A stretch of DNA of 64,000 nucleotides from Bacteroidetes bacterium HGW-Bacteroidetes-16 (GCA_002840975.1 PHDN01000010.1:1-64000), one strand, 5' to 3'. Positions 53,864-63,601 are shown, counted from the stretch's first letter. A program made the numbers and translations. The notes: a model not told the origin generated them from the letters alone.

Positions 53864-55177
53864 TCAATTTCGATTGGCTACAGAAAAATCCAACTGGTTT
53901 TCACCTGAGGCTACCAACGTAGTGATGGTCAGGTCACCAGTCACGTTAACGACAGTACGCAGCATATCGAGTGGTCGGTCAACAGCAAATATCAGGGCAA
54001 TTCCCTCTGTTGGAATACCCACGGATGAAAGCACAATCACCAGCATGACCATCCCAGCGCCCGGCACGGCTGCTGATCCAATACTGGCCAGCGTGGCGGT
54101 TAGAACGATGGTAAGTTGGGCTGACAACCCCAATTCCATCCCGTAAACCTGAGCTAAAAACATGGCCGCTACGGCCTGGTACAAACTCGTCCCATCCATG
54201 TTGATTGTGGCACCCAGAGGCAATACAAAACTGGCTGTTTCGTTGGAGATACCCAGTTTCTCCTCGGCTGTTTCCATGGTTAGAGGCAAGGTAGCGGCAC
54301 TTGAACTGGTAGAAAAAGCCAGTAGCTGTACAGGTACAATAGCGCGCATAAATTTTGCATAACGAAGTGGTGAGAAAAAGCGGATAATAATTGGATACAC
54401 AACGAATATGATGATCAGAAGCCCGATAATAACCGTAAGACTGTACAATCCCAGGGCGGCAAAAAGAGAAATTGAATCTGCAGGGTTGTCACCTGCCATA
54501 TCAACAATCAGCCCGGCCAGCAATGCAAACACACCGTAAGGAGCTGTCAACATTATCAGGTCAATCATCTTCAACACCACGAAATTTAAGCTATTAAAGA
54601 ATTTTTTTAAAGATTTGGTTTGCCTTTTTGGAAGCAACACCATAGCCACGCCAAATAGCAAGGAAAAAAAGATAACCTGGAGCATGTTGGCGTTATCCGA
54701 CATGGAATCAACAATATTCGAGGGTACAATATCTACGATAAATTGCAACGGAGTAGCATCTTGCATTTGCTGAGCACTGCTTTCATTGGCCTTCACGCTC
54801 TCGGCAAATTTTTGTTGAAATTCGATGGCTTTTTCCTGGGGGAAAACCTTCCCCGGTCTGGTCAGGTTTACCACCATCAGCCCCACTGAAACAGCAATGA
54901 TGGTGGTCAGAATGTACAGGGAAATGGTTTTTAGGCCAATGCGGCTTAAATTGGAAACGTCTTTCAGGTTGCTGACGCCATCAATCAGAGAAACGATTAT
55001 CAAAGGTACGGCAATTAATTTGAGTAAATTAATAAAAACTGTCCCCCATGGCTTGATATAAAACAAGGTAAACTCATTCCATTGAAAATAAACGGTGAGA
55101 AGTCCAAACAACACACCCAGCGCCATTCCAATTAAAATTTTCCAGTGAAAAGCAAGTTTTTTCTTTAACATGTTCAT
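53864..55177 (-). CDS. Dicarboxylate/amino-acid:cation symporter (DAACS family)
   Basis: A 437-residue inner-membrane carrier with eight helices and two hairpins. Family motifs are FSTSSSAATLPLTMETAEEKLGI (hairpin 1), LPLGATINMDGTSLYQAVAAMFLAQVYG and AAVPGAGMVMLVIVLSSVGIP, the substrate-binding region. It takes up glutamate, aspartate or C4-dicarboxylates with Na+ or H+. The exact substrate cannot be told. The ATG at 55177 (MNMLKKK) is preferred over an upstream TTG. It stands alone. Confidence 0.93.
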   Translation of the reverse strand: MNMLKKKLAFHWKILIGMALGVLFGLLTVYFQWNEFTLFYIKPWGTVFINLLKLIAVPLIIVSLIDGVSNLKDVSNLSRIGLKTISLYILTTIIAVSVGLMVVNLTRPGKVFPQEKAIEFQQKFAESVKANESSAQQMQDATPLQFIVDIVPSNIVDSMSDNANMLQVIFFSLLFGVAMVLLPKRQTKSLKKFFNSLNFVVLKMIDLIMLTAPYGVFALLAGLIVDMAGDNPADSISLFAALGLYSLTVIIGLLIIIFVVYPIIIRFFSPLRYAKFMRAIVPVQLLAFSTSSSAATLPLTMETAEEKLGISNETASFVLPLGATINMDGTSLYQAVAAMFLAQVYGMELGLSAQLTIVLTATLASIGSAAVPGAGMVMLVIVLSSVGIPTEGIALIFAVDRPLDMLRTVVNVTGDLTITTLVASGENQLDFSVANRN

Positions 55178-55401
55178 GCTAGGGGTCAATTAATAATCCA
55201 TAAAATTAGATATCATTTTCAAAGGTATACTTTTTACCCATTCATCAGAAATGTCACCAGAAAATGGATCGCTGGATTGTCTTTTCAATAGAAATAAACT
55301 TTATAAATCATCTTGTGATTTGTAAAAGATGTTACAGTTTTATCTATTTTTGGTTACATCCATCTCGACCAACTATTATAAAAGAGCAAAGTAAAAAAAT
55401 C

Positions 55402-56307
55402 ATGAATTATAAAATAAATAGTTTAATCCGGATTGTCTTTTCGGTAGCCATCATGTCTATTTTATTTATCAGTTGTATGAAAGAATCGCCAATTAGTAAC
55501 AGTGTAAATCCGGTAGTAAAATACACCGATATCACAAATGCCAAAATTGCCTATAAAGTTTATGGGGCCGGCGATCCATTAATCATGTGCATGGGTTATG
55601 CCACCAATATGGATATGTGGAGTACCAAAGCCATCGAGTTGCTTCAAAAGAAATACAGCCTGATCGTATTCGATTATCGTGGAATGGGATTCAGTACCAA
55701 TACCGATACTGCTTTTACAATTAGCACACTGGCAGATGATGTAAACGAACTGCTTATTTCCTTAAAAATTGCCAAAACACATGTTTTGGGATGGTCGATG
55801 GGCGGTTATGTGGCACAGATGTTTGCCATTAATCATCCCGAAAAAGTAAATAAGCTGGTGCTGTATGCTACCAACGGCGGGGATACAATTACCGTCAACC
55901 CATCTCAGGAAATCATCGACATTCTTTCTAATCCTTCCTCAACACCTGAGGAATTGCTGGGAACACTTTTTCCGGACGATTGGCTTGCAACACATCCGGA
56001 GCCTTGGAAATACCTTCCCGAAGCAGCCGAGCCATTCAAACCCGAAACAATAGGGTTACAGTATTACGCTGTGCAAAAGTGGTTAAGCCCGGGTGGTGGT
56101 TCTTTTGGTCATCTTGGTCAATTGACTGTGCCTGTTTTGTTGATCTGTGGTGATCAGGACAAGGTAGTGCCACATGTTAATTCATCCATTCTGGCCGATT
56201 CCATTCACACTTCAACCTTAATCAGAGTGCCGGATAGCGGACATGGCATGATGTATCAGCTTCCTGAAACCTTTGCCAACTATGTGTTAACCTTTTTAGC
56301 CGATTAG
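55402..56307 (+). CDS. Alpha/beta hydrolase lipoprotein
   Basis: A 301-residue alpha/beta hydrolase that is a lipoprotein: VAIMSILFISCMKESP has lipobox FISC. The nucleophile is the Ser of GWSMGGYV. The acid is in CGDQDKVVP and the His in DSGHGMMY. DYRGMGFS is the family oxyanion-side motif. It looks like a secreted or surface esterase/peptidase-type hydrolase of unknown substrate. The ATG at 55402 is chosen because the longer frame has a very poor N-terminus. It is not in an obvious operon. Confidence 0.87.
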   Translation: MNYKINSLIRIVFSVAIMSILFISCMKESPISNSVNPVVKYTDITNAKIAYKVYGAGDPLIMCMGYATNMDMWSTKAIELLQKKYSLIVFDYRGMGFSTNTDTAFTISTLADDVNELLISLKIAKTHVLGWSMGGYVAQMFAINHPEKVNKLVLYATNGGDTITVNPSQEIIDILSNPSSTPEELLGTLFPDDWLATHPEPWKYLPEAAEPFKPETIGLQYYAVQKWLSPGGGSFGHLGQLTVPVLLICGDQDKVVPHVNSSILADSIHTSTLIRVPDSGHGMMYQLPETFANYVLTFLAD

Positions 56308-56392
56308 TACCTTTATGCGGTTTAATATCAATGAATGATCATGTTAATAAAGTAAGTAATTTTAACCCTTATTTAAGCGATCATAGTGAGCC

Positions 56393-57427
56393 ATGGATAA
56401 AAGCAAAAAGAAGAGAATTGGCATTCTCACAGCTGGGGGCGATTGCCCTGGTTTAAATGCTGCCATCAGGGGCGTGGGGAAAACAGCTATCGTCAAATAC
56501 GGAATGGAAGTGGTTGGGTTTTCATCCGGTTTCCTTGGCCTGATTAACAAGGAATATGTGCATTTGGAAGAAAAACGACTTTCCGGCATTCTTACTTTGG
56601 GAGGTACCATATTGGGCACCTCACGCGAGAAACCTTTCAAGCGGGGAAGTCAATTGGATATTAATAAGCCTGCATTGATCAAGCAACATTACGATGAATT
56701 GGGTTTGGATGCCCTGGTATGTATAGGAGGCAACGGAACCATGAAAACAGCATCGTTGCTTGCCAACGAGGGAATGAACATTATTGGCATCCCCAAAACC
56801 ATCGACAATGACGTGTGGGGAACAGATTTAACGTTCGGATTTGATTCTGCCTTGTGGATTGCAACCGATGCCATCGACCGCCTCCATACTACCGCCAACT
56901 CGCATAACAGGGTGATGGTGATAGAAGTGATGGGCCATGATGCCGGATGGCTCGCCTTGTATTCCGGTGTGGCCGGTGGCGGCGATGTGATTTTGATCCC
57001 TGAGATTGAATATCAAATGCCGGTGGTGAATAAATATCTGAAAGCCAGGGCGCGTAAGAAAAAATCCTATTCTATCGTGGTGGTGGCCGAAGGTATTAAA
57101 TTTCCTGCAGGAACTTCTGCTGCTACTTATGTTGCAGAACAAATTGAAGCGGGTACAGGATTGGAAACCCGGAAAACCATTTTGGGTTATATTCAGCGGG
57201 GGGGAAGTCCTTCGCCCATGGACCGCATACTGGCAACGCGATTTGGCGCCTATGCTGTTGAATTGATTGCTAAAGAGAAGTTTGGTAAAATGGTGATGAA
57301 AAAAGGCGAGAAAATAAAAGCGATTTCTTTAGATGAAGTAGGGGGAAAGATCCGGCTGGTACCTCAAAAACACCCTCTGGTGATCAAAGCAAGGGGATTG
57401 GGCATTTGTTTGGGAACGGGGAAGTGA
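56393..57427 (+). CDS. 6-phosphofructokinase family (mixed motif type)
   Basis: A 344-residue phosphofructokinase. The N-terminal GILTAGGDCPGLNAAIRG and the catalytic PKTIDND (134-140) are clear. The phosphoryl-donor site reads GGNGT (112-116). In ATP-dependent enzymes this region is GGDGS and the other motif PGTIDND; PPi-dependent enzymes have GGDDS and PKTIDND. Here the Gly of the ATP type is joined with the Lys of the PPi type, a combination also reported for other actinobacterial-type enzymes, and the Asp is Asn. The donor must be tested. A terminator follows. Confidence 0.88.
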   Translation: MDKSKKKRIGILTAGGDCPGLNAAIRGVGKTAIVKYGMEVVGFSSGFLGLINKEYVHLEEKRLSGILTLGGTILGTSREKPFKRGSQLDINKPALIKQHYDELGLDALVCIGGNGTMKTASLLANEGMNIIGIPKTIDNDVWGTDLTFGFDSALWIATDAIDRLHTTANSHNRVMVIEVMGHDAGWLALYSGVAGGGDVILIPEIEYQMPVVNKYLKARARKKKSYSIVVVAEGIKFPAGTSAATYVAEQIEAGTGLETRKTILGYIQRGGSPSPMDRILATRFGAYAVELIAKEKFGKMVMKKGEKIKAISLDEVGGKIRLVPQKHPLVIKARGLGICLGTGK

Positions 57428-57475
57428 GTTTTTCAAATAGAGGCTTGATATTTTAATAAAAGGAATTCATTAATG

Positions 57476-57512
57476 AAAAAAAAGGCGACCTGATGATGGG
57501 TCGCCTTTTTTT
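57476..57512. terminator. Bidirectional terminator between pfk and the EF-G-like gene
   Basis: A-run 57476-57483, GGCGACC (57484-57490), an 8-base loop, GGTCGCC (57499-57505), T-run 57506-57512. The symmetric A and T tracts let it work for both convergent transcripts, which end at 57427 (plus) and 57532 (minus). Confidence 0.92.
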
Positions 57513-57531
57513 AGAAACAAAATTAAGATGA

Positions 57532-59667
57532 CTAATCTTCTTCTTTCTCTGATTCTTCGTATTCTTTCAGCAGTTTTTCCTGAACATCAGTTGGAACCTG
57601 CTGATAAGCATCGTAGGTTAGGCTGAAAGTACCCCGACCTGAAGTCAGTGCACTTAATGAAGTAACGTATTTACTCATTTCGGCACCCGGAACCTTGGCT
57701 TTTATGATTTGATTTTTCCGGGCCGACTCCATGCCCATAATAATGGCACGACGACCTTGTAAATCAGTCATTACGGCACCCATCATATCTTCAGGAACAC
57801 ATACCTCTAAATTATAAATAGGTTCCATGATTTTAGGTCCGGCCGATTTAAAGGCTTCGATGAATGCAAAACGTCCGGCGAGTTTAAATGAAATTTCATT
57901 TGAATCAACCGGGTGCATTTTCCCGTCATATACATATACTACGATGTCGCGGGCATACGATCCTGTTAAAGGTCCTTCGGTCATGCGTTCCATAATCCCT
58001 TTTAGGATGGCGGGTAAAAAACGCGCATCAATGGCACCTCCCACGATACTATTTTTAAAAATCAGTTTTCCTCCCCACGGTAGTTCGTGTTCTTCGGTTC
58101 CTCTTACAGGGAAATCGGTAGGATCCTGATAACCTTCGAAGTAAGGCTGAATGGCCATGTGGACTTCGCCAAACTGACCCGATCCACCCGACTGTTTTTT
58201 ATGACGGTAGTTGGCACGGGCTGCTTTGGTAATGGTTTCGCGGTATGGAACTTTTGGGGCAAAGGTTTCAACATCCACTTTGTACACGTTTTTCAGATAC
58301 CATTTGATGGTATTCAGATGGAATTCTCCCTGTGATTTAATCAACATTTGTCTTAATTCGCGTGAAAGTCCTACCGAAATGGTAGGATCGGTTCGGTGCA
58401 TTTCGTTTAATGCACTTGCGACCTTTTCGTCATCAGTTGAATTTTCGGCCTTCACAGCAACCGTATAAAGCTCTGTTGGCAGGTTAAGTTCTTCAAAGCG
58501 ATCGTCTCCAAATTTGGGATCCATTAACGAATCTCCGGTTTTGATATCTTTTAATTTAATCGCAATGGCAATGTCGCCAGCCATTACTTTATCTACTTTT
58601 TCGCGGTTTTTACCATTTAAAATGAACAGTTGTGATAAACGTTCTTTATGACCGTTGCGAGGGCAAATCAGGTCGGTGCCTTCGGTGAGTGTACCCCCAA
58701 AAAGTTTAAAGAAAGTTACTTCTCCCAGGTGTTGTTCAACAGAGGTTTTGAAAACAAACATTCCTACCGGATCCTGAGTGCTACTCGAAAAAACCCTTCC
58801 GTCTTTGGTTTTTACGGCAGGCATGTCTAAAGGTGAGGGACACGAATTGTTAACGAAGTCCAGTATTCGGGATATGCCAATACCATGTTTGGCCGATGAA
58901 CACATTACCGGGAATATAGTTCTGGTGGTAAGTCCTTTACGAATACCTTCACGCATCTCACTCAGTGACAAGGTGTCGTTTTCAAAATATTTTTCCATCA
59001 AGGCTTCGTCCCCTTCTGCAGCTCTTTCAACCAATCCCAGGTGGAGTTTTCCGGCTTTATCCTGTTCTGAAGGCGGGATTTCAGTAATCTCTGGTTCTCC
59101 ACCACCTTCATTGAATTTAAGCTGTTTCATCAGCACCAGGTCGATTATGGTACTAAAACCTTCTCCCGGATTAACAGGATATTGTATCACAGTGACTTTA
59201 TCTCCAAAATAATCCTTCAATGCGGTGACAGTTTCTTCAAAATTGGCACTATTGTGGTCGAGTTGGTTGATGGTAAATACAACTGGTGATCCGGCAATTT
59301 CTGTTTGCTTCCAGGCAGTTTCGGTGGTAGCTTCCACACCTGACTGACCATTCACGAGCATCAGGGCGGTATCGCAAACCCTGAGTGCTGCGATGGTTTC
59401 GCCAACATAATCGGAAAAACCAGGAACGTCTACAATATTAATCTTGTTGTCGTTATAAGTTGAATAAAGCAGTGAAGAGTGTACCGAGTGTTGACGCTCG
59501 ATCTCGATTGGCCTATAGTCGGAAACAGTATTGTGGTCTTCAACAGTACCCTTCCGGTTAATTATTTTTCCCTCAAACAGCATAGACTCGGCCATAGTAG
59601 TCTTGCCGGATTTCGCACCTCCAATCAGCGCAATGTTTCTGATGTTTTTTGTTTCGTATACCTTCAT
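57532..59667 (-). CDS. EF-G paralog (EF-G2 type) with changed GTPase site
   Basis: A 711-residue EF-G-like protein with all five domains, including domain IV (RANYRHKKQSGGSGQFGEV) and the C-terminal LQGRRAIIMGM. The GTPase motifs differ from canonical EF-G: G1 is GGAKSGKT (16-23), and G3 reads DVPGFSDY with Phe84 where EF-G has the catalytic His of DTPGH. G4 reads NQLD (134-137) instead of NKMD. This matches the paralog called EF-G2 in Bacteroides, which supports translation during starvation and was reported to lack GTPase activity. The assignment is by pattern and memory. Confidence 0.85.
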   Translation of the reverse strand: MKVYETKNIRNIALIGGAKSGKTTMAESMLFEGKIINRKGTVEDHNTVSDYRPIEIERQHSVHSSLLYSTYNDNKINIVDVPGFSDYVGETIAALRVCDTALMLVNGQSGVEATTETAWKQTEIAGSPVVFTINQLDHNSANFEETVTALKDYFGDKVTVIQYPVNPGEGFSTIIDLVLMKQLKFNEGGGEPEITEIPPSEQDKAGKLHLGLVERAAEGDEALMEKYFENDTLSLSEMREGIRKGLTTRTIFPVMCSSAKHGIGISRILDFVNNSCPSPLDMPAVKTKDGRVFSSSTQDPVGMFVFKTSVEQHLGEVTFFKLFGGTLTEGTDLICPRNGHKERLSQLFILNGKNREKVDKVMAGDIAIAIKLKDIKTGDSLMDPKFGDDRFEELNLPTELYTVAVKAENSTDDEKVASALNEMHRTDPTISVGLSRELRQMLIKSQGEFHLNTIKWYLKNVYKVDVETFAPKVPYRETITKAARANYRHKKQSGGSGQFGEVHMAIQPYFEGYQDPTDFPVRGTEEHELPWGGKLIFKNSIVGGAIDARFLPAILKGIMERMTEGPLTGSYARDIVVYVYDGKMHPVDSNEISFKLAGRFAFIEAFKSAGPKIMEPIYNLEVCVPEDMMGAVMTDLQGRRAIIMGMESARKNQIIKAKVPGAEMSKYVTSLSALTSGRGTFSLTYDAYQQVPTDVQEKLLKEYEESEKEED

Positions 59668-59809
59668 CCTTCTATAAATTAATATTGTTTATAACTATTA
59701 AAACCTATGTGGATATTTCGTAGATGAATCCGATTAATTAAAAAATGTCTTCGGAAAATATCCTTAGCATTCAGCTTGTTAACAACAAAGGGGGTTTTTA
59801 ACAAGAAGG

Positions 59810-59817
59810 CAAATGTA
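59810..59817 (-). promoter_or_regulatory. -7 box candidate for the EF-G2-like gene
   Basis: On the minus strand TACATTTG matches TAnnTTTG. It would give a leader of about 136 bases before the ATG at 59667. An upstream inverted repeat CTTGTTA...TAACAAG (59775-59805) overlaps this region. Weak evidence because no -33 element is visible. Confidence 0.35.
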
Positions 59818-59936
59818 ATAAATTAACTGTTAGCGGCATAGCTCTTTTCTTATTTAGAGTGTGTCTAATAAGCAATTTCTTCCAGGCGTTTTTAATGTAT
59901 TTTGAAAGAGATTATTTGTGATCGGCAGATTAATTG

Positions 59937-61532
59937 TCAGAAACCGTTCAATTGGATGGTTACGGTCGGGATGAGAAGCAGCCACCCAAGTAATATTAAA
60001 ATGACCATGAATGGCCAGATCCATTTTACCCATCGGTCGTAAGGAATTTTAGCCACTCCCAACACACCAATCAGCACACCTGAGGTAGGGGTGATCATAT
60101 TGGTGAATCCATCTCCAAACTGAAAAGCCATGACAGTAGCCTGTCGCGATAAATTAACCAGATCAGAAAAAGGAGCCATCACAGGCATGGTAAGGGCAGC
60201 TTTAGCCGACCCACTGGGAATAATGATGTTGATCATGTTTTGAATGACATACATCGTGCTAACGGTACCAAATTTGCCCATCCCTTCCATGGATGTTGAA
60301 ACGCTGTGCAGGATGGTGTCGATCACCCGGCCATTTTCGAGCATCACCAGAATGCCACCAGCCAGGCCAACAACCAATGCCGCAGAAAGAATATCCCCGG
60401 CCCCTTCGATAAACAATTTGGTAATCTTGTTGGCAGTGTAATTGTTGGCTGCTCCTGAAAGCAATCCCAATGCCAGAAACAAACTGGCAATTTCTTCGAT
60501 ATACCAGCTATAACCCATCACTCCGATAATGAGATATACGATAGTAAACATGAGCAGGGTGAGAACAAAGAAATGGATGGATTTTCTTAGACTGAAGAAG
60601 CCGAATATCAGAAACAAACCGGATGCCACCGGAACCATGGGAAATGTTTCAGAAGCATTTCCAATTTTCATGGTAGTTAAAGGGTGCACCACAGAAAAAA
60701 TAATCAATCCCAGAAGCGTGATCAAAAACACGAACCAGGCCATTTTGGGGGTGTGGTAAGTGATTTCACTGTCTGAAACCTCCACGTGTTTTCTCCAATA
60801 GGCGTCACTGTGAAAAACAAGGGATTTTTCAGGATGTTTTTTTACTTTGGCAGCATAAATCAACACCCAGGTAATGCCTACCAGATTAATAACAAACCAG
60901 CAAAACAACCGATAACTAAAGCCCGAGAATAAGGGAAGATCGGCAATGCCCTGAGCAATTCCAATGGTAAAAGGATTTAGGACGGCTCCGGCAAACCCCA
61001 ATCCTGCGGCCACAAAACACATGCTCACCCCCACAATGCTGTCGTATCCCATGGAAATGGACAATGGAACCAGGATGATAATAAAGGCGATGGTTTCCTC
61101 GCTCATGCCAAATACAGCCCCAAATACACTAAATACCAACATGACTAATGTGATGATCAGGTTGTTGACACCTATCTTGTTAAGTATCCTGTTTTTCTCC
61201 AGTTTTTTGGCTGAGTTTAAAAAAGAGAAGATTCCGATATCGATGGCCTTGGTACTATTCACGATCCAAAAGGCACCACCTATCATTAATATAAACACGA
61301 TGATACCTGATTGTCGGGTGAATCCCTCAAAAAAAGCAGAAAATATTTGCCAGGTTTGTGGCTGGCTGTCGGTATAGTGAAAAGAATCTTTGTCTATGAC
61401 TGTACGATCGATGCCGTTTACCTGGATAATCTCCCGTCCGTATTCACCTCCCGGGATAATCCAGGTGAGGACAGCAGAAAAAAGGATAAGGGAAAATATG
61501 ATGACATAAGTATGCGGAATCTTCTTAAACAT
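59937..61532 (-). CDS. YfcC-family membrane transporter
   Basis: A 531-residue membrane protein with about 12 helices. The pattern GGAFWIVNSTKAIDIGIF, FGAVFGMSEETIAFIIILVPL and NPFTIGIAQGIADLPLFSG is that of the YfcC/DcuC-like IT-superfamily carriers (arginine- or C4-dicarboxylate-like substrates). The C-terminal half has ALVVGLAGGILVMLENG, IIPSGSAKAALTMPVMAPFSDL and TPTSGVLIGVLGVAKIPY. Substrate and coupling ion cannot be told. The start at 61532 (MFKKIPHTYV) is preferred over a longer frame. It follows the sirtuin gene on the same strand, 62 bases later. Confidence 0.88.
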   Translation of the reverse strand: MFKKIPHTYVIIFSLILFSAVLTWIIPGGEYGREIIQVNGIDRTVIDKDSFHYTDSQPQTWQIFSAFFEGFTRQSGIIVFILMIGGAFWIVNSTKAIDIGIFSFLNSAKKLEKNRILNKIGVNNLIITLVMLVFSVFGAVFGMSEETIAFIIILVPLSISMGYDSIVGVSMCFVAAGLGFAGAVLNPFTIGIAQGIADLPLFSGFSYRLFCWFVINLVGITWVLIYAAKVKKHPEKSLVFHSDAYWRKHVEVSDSEITYHTPKMAWFVFLITLLGLIIFSVVHPLTTMKIGNASETFPMVPVASGLFLIFGFFSLRKSIHFFVLTLLMFTIVYLIIGVMGYSWYIEEIASLFLALGLLSGAANNYTANKITKLFIEGAGDILSAALVVGLAGGILVMLENGRVIDTILHSVSTSMEGMGKFGTVSTMYVIQNMINIIIPSGSAKAALTMPVMAPFSDLVNLSRQATVMAFQFGDGFTNMITPTSGVLIGVLGVAKIPYDRWVKWIWPFMVILILLGWLLLIPTVTIQLNGF

Positions 61533-61594
61533 GAGCGAATTGTGTTGATTAAGGCCCACAAAGATATTGAAAGGTTTGGATATGGAAACCGGCC

Positions 61595-62278
61595 TTATGT
61601 CAATAACTCATCCATCAGTTTCCTCACCCCAACACCCGCTTTTTCCTGAATAATATGCAGGTTACTGATCCCGGGGATGGGAAAGGCTTTTGGATCGATA
61701 TAGTATTTTGGGATATTACGATGCACATAATGAATCAGGCTGGCAGCCGGATACACAGCCATGGAAGTTCCAATCACTACCAGAATATCGGCTTGGGAGG
61801 CGATTTCAATCGCAGGTTCTATCATGGGCACGGCTTCACCAAACCACACAATGTGTGGACGAAGTTGGCTTCCTTTTGGGCAAAGGTCGCCCATTTTTAA
61901 TTCCCAACCTTCACAATTATAAATCAATAAAGGATCGACCGAGCTACGGATTTTTTTCAACTCACCATGCAGGTGGAGCACGTTTTTTGAACCGGCACGT
62001 TCGTGCAGGTCGTCCACATTTTGGGTGATAATTTGTACATCGAAATGAGCTTCGAGTTGAACCAGGGCATGGTGGCCAGCATTCGGTTCTACTTCAAAAA
62101 GCTGCTTTCGGCGTTGGTTATAAAAATCATTTACGAGGGAGGGATTTCTTTCCCATGCTTCTGGTGTAGCCACATCTTCCACACGGTGGTTGTTCCACAA
62201 TCCATCGTGATCGCGAAAGGTGCTGATGCCACTTTCGGCGCTGATGCCGGCACCGGTTAGAACGACTAGTTTTTTCAT
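61595..62278 (-). CDS. Sir2-family NAD-dependent deacylase (CobB-like)
   Basis: A 227-residue sirtuin: GAGISAESGISTFRD, the catalytic His in NVDDLHERAG/VLHLHGEL, and RPHIVWFGEAVP. The Tyr/Arg pair of the substrate pocket (FYNQRR) is that of class III enzymes, which also remove succinyl groups. The zinc ribbon usually has four cysteines; here only two are near its place (YNCEG, DLCPKG), as in many bacterial homologs. The start at 62278 (MKKLVVLTG) is chosen because the longer frame runs through a terminator. It lies downstream of mdh but beyond that terminator. Confidence 0.92.
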   Translation of the reverse strand: MKKLVVLTGAGISAESGISTFRDHDGLWNNHRVEDVATPEAWERNPSLVNDFYNQRRKQLFEVEPNAGHHALVQLEAHFDVQIITQNVDDLHERAGSKNVLHLHGELKKIRSSVDPLLIYNCEGWELKMGDLCPKGSQLRPHIVWFGEAVPMIEPAIEIASQADILVVIGTSMAVYPAASLIHYVHRNIPKYYIDPKAFPIPGISNLHIIQEKAGVGVRKLMDELLT

Positions 62279-62311
62279 GCGATTGATTTTCATCAAAGAT
62301 ACATAGGAATT

Positions 62312-62341
62312 AAAAAAAAAAACGCCCTCCAGAGAGGGCGT
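62312..62341 (-). terminator. Rho-independent terminator of mdh
   Basis: On the plus strand an A-run (62312-62322) precedes ACGCCCTC (62322-62329), a CAGA loop and GAGGGCGT (62334-62341). Read on the minus strand, this is a stem followed by a U-run, 47 bases after the mdh stop codon. Confidence 0.9.
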
Positions 62342-62388
62342 CGTCAAGTCTATACAAGAATCGCAACCATCAATGAATAGACCCTAGG

Positions 62389-63330
62389 TTATTCAAATAA
62401 TTTCATGTCGTCGAGCGATTTCATTAATTCTCTTACCGCTTGGGCAGAAGTATTAAGCAACGCTTGTTCTTCTTTATTCAAGGCTATTTTAATGATTTCT
62501 TCGATGCCATTTTTACCAATTTTACAAGGCACGCCCAAATATACATTTTTTAATCCATATTCACCATTGAGCATCGCACACACCGGCAATACCCGGTTTT
62601 GATCGTCAACAATGGCTTCCACAATTTGTGCTGCTGCAGCGCCCGGGGCATACCACGCACTGGTTCCCATCAGGTTAACGAGTTCACCACCCCCTTTTTT
62701 GGTACGCTCAACAATTTTGTCCAGCTCCTCTTTTCCCAATAATTCGGTAACAGGAATACCGTTCACAGAAGTGTATCGTGGTAGGGGAACCATGGTGTCG
62801 CCATGACCTCCCATGAGCAAGGCGTGAACATCAATGGGATCCACATTGAGTGCGTTGGCAATAAATGCCCGGTAACGACCTGTATCAAGAGTTCCTGCCA
62901 TCCCAAAAACCTTACTGGAAGGTTTATTGGCAGCCAGGTAGGCAGCATAAGTCATCACATCCAACGGATTGCTCACAATAATGATGATGGCATCCGGTGA
63001 ATATTTAGTGGCTTTCTCTGTGACTTCCTTCACGATGGCAGCATTGGTTTTAATCAGGTCGTCGCGCGACATACCTGGTTTTCGGGGAATACCGGAAGTG
63101 ATGACGATAACACCTGATCCTTTGGTGGCCAGGTAATCATTAGTAACCCCGGTTACACGGGTGTTGAAATGGTTAATAGGAGCTGATTGCCAGATGTCCA
63201 GGGCTTTTCCTTCAGCAGTTCCTTCTTTGATATCTACCAGCACCACTTCCTTTGCCAGGTTTTTGTGCGCTATCACATTGGCAACTGTTGCTCCAACGTT
63301 CCCGGCTCCAATTACAGTAATTTTTTGCAT
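62389..63330 (-). CDS. mdh: Malate dehydrogenase (LDH-like type)
   Basis: A 313-residue enzyme: NAD-binding GAGNVGATVA (7-16), Asp in VVLVDIKEG, substrate arginine loop IPRKPGMSRDDL, the catalytic Asp in NPLDVMTY and the His in GGHGDTMVPL. The type is the LDH-like, tetrameric MDH of many bacteria. It interconverts malate and oxaloacetate in the TCA cycle. The ATG at 63330 (MQKITVIGAG) removes 52 extra residues of an upstream open frame. A terminator follows. Confidence 0.96.
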   Translation of the reverse strand: MQKITVIGAGNVGATVANVIAHKNLAKEVVLVDIKEGTAEGKALDIWQSAPINHFNTRVTGVTNDYLATKGSGVIVITSGIPRKPGMSRDDLIKTNAAIVKEVTEKATKYSPDAIIIIVSNPLDVMTYAAYLAANKPSSKVFGMAGTLDTGRYRAFIANALNVDPIDVHALLMGGHGDTMVPLPRYTSVNGIPVTELLGKEELDKIVERTKKGGGELVNLMGTSAWYAPGAAAAQIVEAIVDDQNRVLPVCAMLNGEYGLKNVYLGVPCKIGKNGIEEIIKIALNKEEQALLNTSAQAVRELMKSLDDMKLFE

Positions 63331-63373
63331 AATCTGAGATATTATTTTTGGTTTAATCTTTTGTTTCATCAGC

Positions 63374-63381
63374 CAAATGTA
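63374..63381 (-). promoter_or_regulatory. -7 box candidate for mdh
   Basis: TACATTTG on the minus strand matches TAnnTTTG and lies 43 bases before the ATG at 63330. No clear -33 element. Confidence 0.4.
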
Positions 63382-63601
63382 CAAATATTTTGTAAAGTAA
63401 TTATGATTGTGATTGATAGTTACCTTTGATTGAACGGTTTTAAAAAAGCCCCAATTGATTCGGATCTTTTTTAATTGAACTACCATGCAAATTTAAACAT
63501 CTGGCTGGATTCTTTCGCATCATCCTTTTAAATTAACTTTTATTAATGAACGAAAGGAAGTTGACAGCCTGATTGACGTCTGAATGCCCACTATTTTTAG
63601 T

